This document shows positions 1 through 5,515 of a stretch of 5,515 nt of DNA, piece by piece (within the stretch, counting starts at the first letter, position 1; every line of letters begins with the position of its first letter). This DNA is from Pelagibacteraceae bacterium TMED146. GTDB taxonomy: Bacteria > Pseudomonadota > Alphaproteobacteria > Pelagibacterales > Pelagibacteraceae. Where the stretch lies: the NCBI GenBank assembly GCA_002171085.1, contig NHGV01000003.1:29323-34837 (forward strand), in the 5' to 3' direction. A model generated the notes under the pieces. It was not told where the DNA came from and made no database searches. It saw only the letters and a list, made by a program, of their open reading frames with translations. The position numbers and the translations under genes were made by a program.

Positions 1-264
1 GAGTGCGTATAAGGTATTTTTAATTTTTCTAAAATTTTTTGAATTTGACCATCTTCTCCGTATTTTCCGTGTAAACAATTAAATACAACGTCTGGATTAT
101 TTTTTTTTTATATTATTTTTTATATTTTTTATAGGATCATATTTGAATACTTTATATCCAATTTTTTTTATGGCATCACAACAAGCTTTACCTGATGCAA
201 TACTAACAGACCTTTCTCTAGATCTACCGCCCATTAAAACGAGTATTTTTTTTTTATTTTTCAC
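1..264 (-). CDS. ddl: D-alanine--D-alanine ligase, 5' part, with apparent frameshift
   Basis: ATP-grasp ligase that joins two D-Ala in the cytoplasm to make the dipeptide added by MurF. Translating from GTG at 264 gives [20 protein letters not shown], the classic Ddl N-terminus; E17 matches the catalytic Glu of the GG.S.ER.VS motif. This frame runs 55 codons and hits TAA at 99-97, just after an A10 tract (109-100). From about 98 the next frame continues as [16 protein letters not shown] and then IPYTH up to the left edge, which is the next conserved Ddl block (LHG..GEDG..Q..LE...IPYT). One fewer A would join the two halves. The first 88 or so residues of a roughly 300-residue protein are present; the ATP-grasp core lies outside the window. 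The GTG start overlaps the murB end by 11 bases; TTG at 267 is an alternative, and the ATG at 234 falls inside the conserved motif so is too late. Identity is secure; whether the gene is intact is not. Confidence 0.88.
100..109 (-). other. A10 homopolymer at the ddl frame break
   Basis: Ten consecutive A on the coding (minus) strand. The upstream Ddl frame reads AAA AAA AAA TAA here and stops. The downstream Ddl frame needs the tract to read as nine A (or twelve), giving lysines followed by Asn-Asn-Pro-Asp. A conventional -1 ribosomal shift would not give the right frame; loss of one A, in the DNA read or in the transcript, would. Confidence 0.8.
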
Positions 265-1117
265 CAATAATTTTAATTTCTGGTTCTAATACTATATTAA
301 ATTTTTTCTTTACTTCATCAATTGTGAAGTAAATTAACTTTTCAATATCTAAACTTGAATTACCTTGGTTTTCAATAAAATTACAATGCATTTTTGAAAA
401 CTTAGCCTTACCAAATTTTATTCTATCGCAGCCACTCTTTTGAATTAATTCCCATGCTTTAATTTTTGAATCTGGATTTTTAAATGTACTTCCTCCCGTT
501 TTTATTTTTGAGGGTTGAGCTGCTTTCTTTTTTTTTTTAAAAAAATTAATTTTATCTTTAATTTTTTCTTTTGAGCCATATTTTACTTGAAATACAACTT
601 CAGTTACAATTAAATCATCTGGTAGGTCTGTCTTACGGTAAGAAAATTTAATTTCACTTTTTTTGTATCTAACAAATTTTAAAGTTTTCTTATTAAATCC
701 TTTTACTTCCTCAATAATATCTTTAAATTCATTTTGGAAACACCCTGCGTTCATTGTAACACCGCCTCCAATAGTTCCTGGAATACAACTTAAGAATTCA
801 TAATTAATAATTTCATTATCCAAAGCAAATTTTGATAATTGATTTTTTAAAACTGCAGAGCCACAAATAATTTTATTATTTTTTATATTAATATTTCTGA
901 AATTTTTTCCTAATTTTATAATTGTTTTTTTGCACCCTTTATCTCTGAATAAGATATTAGATCCTGATCCAATAAAACAATATTTTTCGTTTGTATTTTT
1001 TTTTATATAATTAGTTAATTCATTTTCATCGTTGGGTGTAAAAAACTTATCTGCTTTTCCACCAAGACCAAACCAACTATTTTTAGATAAGTTATAATTT
1101 GTCTTTAAATTGTTCAT
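254..1117 (-). CDS. murB: UDP-N-acetylenolpyruvoylglucosamine reductase
   Basis: FAD-dependent cytoplasmic enzyme that reduces UDP-GlcNAc-enolpyruvate with NADPH to UDP-MurNAc, the second committed step of peptidoglycan synthesis. At 287 residues it is complete and of the short MurB type usual in Alphaproteobacteria. Visible motifs: WFGLGGKAD near residues 15-23; FAD-binding GSGSN at 50-54; IPGTIGGGVTMNAG at 112-125; SYRK at 159-162; TGGSTFKNP at 207-215, where S210 aligns with the serine proton donor of the family; and LEPE at 277-280, which carries the C-terminal active-site Glu. An A11 run (538-528) encodes part of a lysine stretch just before the TGGSTFKNP motif without breaking the frame. 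The ATG at 1117 shares one base with the murC stop (TAATG), so translation is probably coupled; no Shine-Dalgarno sequence is seen at normal spacing. The 3' end overlaps the ddl start. Confidence 0.97.
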   Translation of the reverse strand: MNNLKTNYNLSKNSWFGLGGKADKFFTPNDENELTNYIKKNTNEKYCFIGSGSNILFRDKGCKKTIIKLGKNFRNINIKNNKIICGSAVLKNQLSKFALDNEIINYEFLSCIPGTIGGGVTMNAGCFQNEFKDIIEEVKGFNKKTLKFVRYKKSEIKFSYRKTDLPDDLIVTEVVFQVKYGSKEKIKDKINFFKKKKKAAQPSKIKTGGSTFKNPDSKIKAWELIQKSGCDRIKFGKAKFSKMHCNFIENQGNSSLDIEKLIYFTIDEVKKKFNIVLEPEIKIIGEK

Positions 1118-2508
1118 TAAATTTTATTTGAAATACCCCTTATCCAATTACTTATATTTCCAGCACCCATAGCAATAACAACTTGATTGCATAAAAAGTT
1201 TTTTTTCAAAAATTTTGCTAAATCATTTTTTGAATTTGTCTGTATAACCTCTGTCTCAGATTTTAAGAGTATGTCTTTACAAAATTTATTATAATTAAAT
1301 TTTTTTCTTTTTTCACCAGCAGAATATACTGGACAAACTAATACTTGATCTGCATTTGAGAATGATTTTATAAAATCCCTATATAACGATAAAATTCTTG
1401 AATACCTATGAGGTTGAAAAACTGCAATTATTTTTTTATTTTTGAAATTATTTTTACAAGCACTTAACACAGCTTTAATTTCGGTCGGATGATGTGCATA
1501 ATCATCATAAATCAACGAATTTTTATTATTATAAATTAATGTAAGCCTTCTTTGAACACCAGAAAAACCGAATAATGATTTTTTAATTTTTTGAATTTTA
1601 ATATTCAAAAGCAAACCTACTGCAAAAGTTGCGGTAGCATTAAGAACATTGTGCTTTCCCAAAAGATTAATAAATAAATTTTTTACTAACTTTTTTCTAC
1701 CTGAAGAATTTATAGAAATATCAAATTTCATACCCATATTGACATTTCTGATATTTTTACATTGTAAATTTGCATTCTTTGCAAAACCATATGTTAAAAA
1801 ATTTTTTTTACCTATTTCTTTAGTTAATTTTTTAATATTTACATCATCAATACAAACAATATTTTTTCCTAATAATGGAGTTTTGTTTAAAAATAATTTA
1901 AAACTATTTATTAAATTTTTGGTAGTTTTATAATAATCCATATGTTCAATATCAATATTGCTGACTATTGAGAAAATACTTTTGAATTTTAAAAAACTGC
2001 CATCTGACTCATCTGCTTCAACTACAGACCATTCACCTTTTCCAAGAGTAGCATTAGATTTAATAGAATTGATTATTCCACCATTAACAATAGTGGGGAA
2101 AAATTTATTATCTTTTAATAAATGAGAAACCAAAGATGTAATTGTAGTTTTTCCATGAGAACCTGAAATTATTATATTTTTTTTCAAGTTTATTAAATGA
2201 GCTAACATATCAGCTCTTTTAATTATTAATTTATTGCTTTTTTTTGCCAACCTGAATTCTTTATTATCAGGTTTTATTGCTGTAGATATCACAACAATAT
2301 CTGCTTTTAAAATTGATTTAGATTCATGACCTTTTACAATTTTAACTTTATTTTTTTTTAATTCTTCAATTACTTTGTTTGAACTGGTTAGATCGCTTCC
2401 ACAAACGTTATAGCCTAAATTCTTCATAATCAGAGCTATCCCGCTCATTCCAATTCCACCAATACCCACAAAGTATATTGTACTTTTTTTATTAATTTGG
2501 ATTTTCAT
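1117..2508 (-). CDS. murC: UDP-N-acetylmuramate--L-alanine ligase
   Basis: Cytoplasmic ATP-dependent Mur ligase that adds L-Ala to UDP-MurNAc, the first peptide residue of the stem. Complete at 463 residues, normal for MurC. The three-domain layout is readable: N-terminal UDP-binding Rossmann motif GIGGIGMSG (15-23); ATP P-loop GSHGKTT (116-122); EADESDGSF (164-172) and NIDIEHMD (184-191) of the central domain, with H189 in the metal/ATP-site motif; LGKHN (283-287) and RR (320-321); then YDDYAHHPTE (334-343) and FQPHRYSR (364-371) of the C-terminal domain, and GAGNI (448-452). YAHHPTE and the GSHGKT P-loop separate MurC from MurD, MurE and MurF. The ATG at 2508 sits eleven residues before the first beta-strand, as expected. 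No Shine-Dalgarno sequence is seen upstream. It follows ftsW after 39 bases, where murG would normally be, and its stop overlaps the murB start by one base. Confidence 0.98.
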   Translation of the reverse strand: MKIQINKKSTIYFVGIGGIGMSGIALIMKNLGYNVCGSDLTSSNKVIEELKKNKVKIVKGHESKSILKADIVVISTAIKPDNKEFRLAKKSNKLIIKRADMLAHLINLKKNIIISGSHGKTTITSLVSHLLKDNKFFPTIVNGGIINSIKSNATLGKGEWSVVEADESDGSFLKFKSIFSIVSNIDIEHMDYYKTTKNLINSFKLFLNKTPLLGKNIVCIDDVNIKKLTKEIGKKNFLTYGFAKNANLQCKNIRNVNMGMKFDISINSSGRKKLVKNLFINLLGKHNVLNATATFAVGLLLNIKIQKIKKSLFGFSGVQRRLTLIYNNKNSLIYDDYAHHPTEIKAVLSACKNNFKNKKIIAVFQPHRYSRILSLYRDFIKSFSNADQVLVCPVYSAGEKRKKFNYNKFCKDILLKSETEVIQTNSKNDLAKFLKKNFLCNQVVIAMGAGNISNWIRGISNKI

Positions 2509-2520
2509 ATAATTGTATTT

Positions 2521-2548
2521 AAATAAACTATTTAATGTTTGTTTATTT
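2521..2548 (-). repeat. Small AT-rich inverted repeat between ftsW and murC
   Basis: AAATAAAC (2521-2528 on the plus strand) is matched exactly by its reverse complement GTTTATTT (2541-2548), with a 12-base loop between them. The arms take in the last base of the ftsW stop. The stem has a single G-C pair and no distinct U-run follows it in the transcript, so it would be a very weak terminator. It may be chance at this base composition. It lies in the only true intergenic gap of the window. Confidence 0.3.
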
Positions 2549-3657
2549 TAATTCTTAATCTTTGTTAACGCTAAAATTATACCCATAATAAAAGAACTTG
2601 TAATAATAGATGAACCTCCATAACTTATAAAAGCAAAAGTCATACCTGTTGATGGCAATAAATTAATTGTAACCCCAATATTAATAAATATTTGCAATAG
2701 AATGATGGTGGATAAAGTAACCAGTGTATATTTTTTGAAGTTTGAAATTTCTTTCTGACAAATTGCAAAAACTCTCATAAATAAAGAAAAAACAATTATT
2801 AAAATTAATATTATTATAATAATACCATATTCTTCACTTATAGATGCCAATACATAATCAGTATGAGACTCAGGTATTTTCTCTTTTAAAATACCTTCTC
2901 CAATACCTTGGCCAAAAAAACCACCATGTTGAATTGCGTCTAAAGATTTTTCTGATTGATAAGAAATATCGTTTACATTAATCCATTTTTCGAACCTTGA
3001 AATTACATACGAAAATTTTTTTTTGAAAATTATTAAAACCGAAGTCATAAATCCTGCAAGTATGAAAAAAAAAGAAAATAGTATAGCTAAATTTACTCCT
3101 GACATGAATATTAAAGTAAACCAGATGACTAATATAATTAATGATTGTGTATAATCGGGTTGTAAAAGAAGTATCAATACACAAATAAAAGAAATGAAAC
3201 CAGATAATAAAAATTTATAAGATAACTTTATATTACTAGAAAATATACTTGATAAATAAATTATTAAAGACGGCTTTAAAAGCTCGACTGGTTGAAAATT
3301 CAAAAAAATAAAATTTAACCATCTTTTTGACCCTTTTACTTCTACACCTATTATTAATGTCAGAAATAAAAGAAAAAAAGATATTAAAAAAAAAATTTTT
3401 CCAGATTGCTTATAAAAATTTTCATTAAATAGAGATGAAAAAAAAATTACTAATGATCCCAAAAATATAAATAAATAAAATTTGTTAACTAAAATTTTTG
3501 AATCATTATATAATTTAGAAGATGCAAAACCTAGAATTGAATTTGAATTAAAAATTACTCCTAGGGTAATCCAAGTAATCAATAAAAATAAAATCATCTT
3601 ATCGATGCTTGCAAACCATTTAAATAAAAAAGTATTACTAATTTTTAAAAAACTCAT
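2548..3657 (-). CDS. ftsW: Septal peptidoglycan polymerase, SEDS family FtsW
   Basis: Polytopic inner-membrane glycosyltransferase that polymerises lipid II at the division site with its partner FtsI. With the start at 3657 it has 369 residues, close to the family norm, and is mostly hydrophobic with about ten membrane segments. SEDS motifs in order: GSKRW (109-113), FQPVELLK (121-128), LQPDYTQS (165-172), GGFFGQGIGEG (245-255), PESHTD (262-267) with D267 matching the catalytic Asp of the large periplasmic loop, SEEYG (274-278) and SYGGSS (345-350). A longer reading from ATG 3711 exists, but its extra 18 residues are simply murD codons in another frame and would overlap murD by 74 bases; the ATG at 3657 overlaps by 20 and gives a normal short cytoplasmic N-terminus. 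The neighbourhood (murD before, murC after) favours FtsW over RodA. Odd point: V124 sits where the family has Ser in QPSE. Confidence 0.95.
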   Translation of the reverse strand: MSFLKISNTFLFKWFASIDKMILFLLITWITLGVIFNSNSILGFASSKLYNDSKILVNKFYLFIFLGSLVIFFSSLFNENFYKQSGKIFFLISFFLLFLTLIIGVEVKGSKRWLNFIFLNFQPVELLKPSLIIYLSSIFSSNIKLSYKFLLSGFISFICVLILLLQPDYTQSLIILVIWFTLIFMSGVNLAILFSFFFILAGFMTSVLIIFKKKFSYVISRFEKWINVNDISYQSEKSLDAIQHGGFFGQGIGEGILKEKIPESHTDYVLASISEEYGIIIIILILIIVFSLFMRVFAICQKEISNFKKYTLVTLSTIILLQIFINIGVTINLLPSTGMTFAFISYGGSSIITSSFIMGIILALTKIKN

Positions 3658-4840
3658 AAGTATATTTTTTAAATTTATTACCCCTATCTTCAAAATTCTT
3701 GAATTGGTCAAAAGATGCAGCTGCAGGACTAAATAATACTGTAAAATTTTTTTTACTGTTTTTATTTTCTAAGTAGTGTTTTTTGTAAATATTTTTTAAA
3801 ATATCCCTTAAATTTTTAAAACAAATAAATCGTATTTTTTGTTTTTTTAAACTTTTTTGAATTATATTATTTTCTTTTCCAAATATATAGATATCCACCA
3901 AATTGTTACTTAAATTTTTAACATTGTAACTATCCCCCTTTTTTAACAAACCTCCAATAATAAGAATAATATTTTTATATTGCTGTATAGCAAATTTGGT
4001 TGCCTCAAAATTTGTAGATTTTGAGTCATTTATAAATTTAAAATTATTTTTTTTATAAAAAAATTCAACGCGATGTGGGAGTCTGTTTTTAATTTGATTA
4101 TGATAATTTTTATGAATTTTTACATTTTTTCCCAAAATATTTCTTAAAAAAATTTTATTCAAATTAGAAAAGCTTTTAATTTTATTTTTATTTTTTAATT
4201 TTGGAAATGATTGTTTATGATAGTAGCCACGTCCATTTTCTTTTAGAAATTTAAATATTTTTAGTTTTATTTTTTTGTAATTAGATAATGTCTTGTGCCT
4301 TTCTAAATGATCGGGTGAAATATTTAAAATACAAGCTTTGTCTAATTTTAAGTTTTTTGAATAATCAATTTGATATGAAGATAATTCAATAATACAAATT
4401 TCATCACTTGAAATTCTTTTTTCTAAGACTGGTATACCAAAATTCCCTAAAATTTTAGACTTTATGTTGTTTCTATCTAAAATATCTTTTAGCAAATTAC
4501 AAAAACCTGATTTGCCATTTGTGCCAGTAACGCCTATTGTAAATTTATATTTTTTTTGAAAAGAAAAAAAAATATCTAAATCAGTAATAATTTTTTTTTT
4601 GTTTTTCTGAAAAAAATTTTTTTTTTTATGATTATAAATATTTATTCCTGGGCTTAAAATTATAAAATCATAATTATTTTTGAAAAACTCTTTATCAAAT
4701 AATTTTTTTTTATTGATATTGTCATCATAAATTGAATAATTTATTTTAAATTTATCTAATAACTTTCCTGCAGATTTTCCTGTTTTTCCATAACCAAAAA
4801 TTAAAATTTTTTTATTTAAAAAATCTTTTGGAAACTGCAT
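3638..4840 (-). CDS. murD: UDP-N-acetylmuramoyl-L-alanine--D-glutamate ligase
   Basis: Cytoplasmic Mur ligase that adds D-Glu to UDP-MurNAc-L-Ala. Complete at 400 residues, somewhat short for MurD. Motifs in order: N-terminal IFGYGKTGKS (14-23), SPGI (63-66), P-loop GTNGKS (106-111), GNFGIP (132-137), ELSSYQID (152-159), NISPDHLERH (173-182), K192 at the position of the carbamylated lysine, HRVEF (256-260), NDSKSTN (271-277), GG followed by KGD (296-303), and SPAAASFDQF with a later RG (371-387). NDSKSTN and SPAAASFDQF are MurD-specific. Residue 112, right after GKS, is Gly where Thr is usual. The protein is very lysine-, asparagine- and isoleucine-rich, and the gene carries T10 and T11 runs (plus strand, 4591-4600 and 4617-4627) in frame. 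ATG 4840 abuts the mraY stop with no gap, implying coupled translation; the 3' end contains the ftsW start. Confidence 0.97.
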   Translation of the reverse strand: MQFPKDFLNKKILIFGYGKTGKSAGKLLDKFKINYSIYDDNINKKKLFDKEFFKNNYDFIILSPGINIYNHKKKNFFQKNKKKIITDLDIFFSFQKKYKFTIGVTGTNGKSGFCNLLKDILDRNNIKSKILGNFGIPVLEKRISSDEICIIELSSYQIDYSKNLKLDKACILNISPDHLERHKTLSNYKKIKLKIFKFLKENGRGYYHKQSFPKLKNKNKIKSFSNLNKIFLRNILGKNVKIHKNYHNQIKNRLPHRVEFFYKKNNFKFINDSKSTNFEATKFAIQQYKNIILIIGGLLKKGDSYNVKNLSNNLVDIYIFGKENNIIQKSLKKQKIRFICFKNLRDILKNIYKKHYLENKNSKKNFTVLFSPAAASFDQFKNFEDRGNKFKKYTYEFFKN

Positions 4841-5515
4841 CTATCTTAACTTCAAACTAGATAATGCAATTAAAACTAAAATTATAGAAATTATCCAAAA
4901 TCTAATTACTATGGTTGACTCTTCCCAGCCTTTTTTTTCAAAATGGTGATGCAACGGCGCCATTCTAAACACTCTTTTTCCAAATAATTTAAAAGAAAAT
5001 ACCTGAATAATAACTGACATTGCCTCTAAAACAAATACACCGCCAGCAATAAAAAGTACGATTTCATGTTTTGAAATTAAACTTATAGTTCCTAATAATG
5101 CTCCTAATGCCAAAGAACCTGTGTCACCCATAAATATTTTAGCTGGAGGTGCGTTAAACCACAAAAATCCTAAACATGATCCAATTGTTGCTCCAAGCAA
5201 AATGCATACTTCAGATATATTTTTAATATTAATAATTTTTAAATATTCTGAAAAAATTACGTTTCCTGACAAATAAACAATTAAAGTAAAAGTCAGAGCA
5301 ACTAATATCAATGGTACCGTTGCCAAACCATCAAGGCCATCGGTTAAGTTAACAGCATTAGATGAGCCAATAATTACTACGGCAGCAAAAGGAAAGTAAA
5401 AATATCCAATATCAAAAATCAAATTTTTATAAAATGGTAAGTTTAATAGAAATCTTTGTTCACTATTAATTGAAATAGAAATTAAATAAAAAATCATCAA
5501 ACTAAAAAATAATTG
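4841..5515 (-). CDS. mraY: Phospho-N-acetylmuramoyl-pentapeptide transferase, 3' part
   Basis: Integral membrane enzyme that transfers phospho-MurNAc-pentapeptide from UDP to undecaprenyl phosphate, forming lipid I. The frame is open to the right edge, so the gene is cut by the window and has no start here; the TTG/ATG codons near 5500-5495 are internal. The 224 residues present are the C-terminal three-fifths of a protein of about 360. Numbering from the edge, [10 protein letters not shown] (56-65) carries two of the conserved Asp residues, [19 protein letters not shown] (120-138) carries the catalytic-site Asp (131), and [17 protein letters not shown] (183-199) is the MraY signature with the HHH cluster at 189-191. 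Several hydrophobic segments separate these loops, and the C-terminus is a final membrane helix. The HHH motif separates it from WecA-type relatives. The N-terminal part, including the first Asp pair, lies outside the window. The TAG stop abuts the murD ATG. Confidence 0.97.
   Translation of the reverse strand, partial: QLFFSLMIFYLISISINSEQRFLLNLPFYKNLIFDIGYFYFPFAAVVIIGSSNAVNLTDGLDGLATVPLILVALTFTLIVYLSGNVIFSEYLKIINIKNISEVCILLGATIGSCLGFLWFNAPPAKIFMGDTGSLALGALLGTISLISKHEIVLFIAGGVFVLEAMSVIIQVFSFKLFGKRVFRMAPLHHHFEKKGWEESTIVIRFWIISIILVLIALSSLKLR

Noticed and set aside
1134..1142. AGGGGT upstream of murB, resembling a similar AGGGGT upstream of ftsW (near 3680), as a shared ribosome-binding element
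   Set aside because: Both lie about 18-25 bases before the start, too far for a Shine-Dalgarno site, and both simply encode conserved Arg-Gly pairs (AGG GGT) at the ends of murC and murD.
1649..1933. Plus-strand open frame of 94 codons
   Set aside because: It lies wholly inside murC on the opposite strand, matches no family I recognise, and is explained by low stop frequency opposite lysine/asparagine-rich coding sequence.
2512..2517. TACAAT on the minus strand just before murC as a -10 promoter box
   Set aside because: No -35-like sequence lies at suitable spacing, it is only a few bases from the start codon, and such hexamers are expected by chance in DNA this AT-rich.
2978..3184. Minus-strand open frame of 68 codons
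   Set aside because: It lies inside ftsW in another frame, and ftsW has clear SEDS motifs across this stretch.
3658..3711. Longer ftsW N-terminus from ATG 3711
   Set aside because: The extra 18 residues are translated from the highly conserved murD C-terminal coding region in another frame, and the overlap would be 74 bases; the ATG at 3657 fits the family better.
3482..3736. Plus-strand open frame of 84 codons
   Set aside because: It is antisense to the ftsW start and murD end, both supported by conserved motifs; no recognisable domain or start signal.
5495..5500. TTG/ATG near 5500 as the mraY start
   Set aside because: The frame stays open to the window edge, and full MraY needs about 135 further N-terminal residues including the first Asp pair, so these codons are internal.

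Overview
This window is a minus-strand segment of a mur/fts (dcw) cell-wall and division cluster from a very AT-rich bacterium (roughly a quarter G+C on the lines I counted). Gene order along the minus strand is mraY (3' part), murD, ftsW, murC, murB and ddl (5' part). This is the proteobacterial dcw order. The protein signatures, mainly the short murB and the N-terminal motifs of Ddl, look alphaproteobacterial. The low G+C, lysine/isoleucine/asparagine-rich proteins and near-zero spacing suggest a streamlined SAR11-like (Pelagibacterales-type) genome. That lineage call is an inference and not proven here.

Layout from high to low coordinates, which is the direction of transcription: mraY enters from beyond the right edge and ends at 4841. 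murD starts on the next base (TAG directly followed by ATG). ftsW starts inside the end of murD (20-base overlap with the preferred start). A 39-base gap then separates ftsW from murC. The murC stop overlaps the murB start (TAATG), and ddl starts inside the end of murB (11-base overlap) and leaves through the left edge. No internal promoter, terminator, RNA gene, mobile element or CRISPR array is visible. The longest non-coding stretch is the 39 bases between ftsW and murC. The arrangement looks like one polycistronic unit with translational coupling and almost no Shine-Dalgarno sequences.

Together the genes supply peptidoglycan precursors. MurB and MurC make UDP-MurNAc-L-Ala, MurD adds D-Glu, and Ddl makes the D-Ala-D-Ala dipeptide. 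MraY moves the finished MurNAc-pentapeptide onto undecaprenyl phosphate (lipid I), and FtsW polymerises lipid II at the septum.

Two points stand out. First, murG, which makes lipid II and normally lies between ftsW and murC, is absent from that position. Second, ddl has an apparent frameshift in a 10-base A tract: both flanking frames encode convincing Ddl sequence. This is either a homopolymer sequencing error, a real lesion, or a site rescued by transcriptional slippage. I see no wholly new system in this window.
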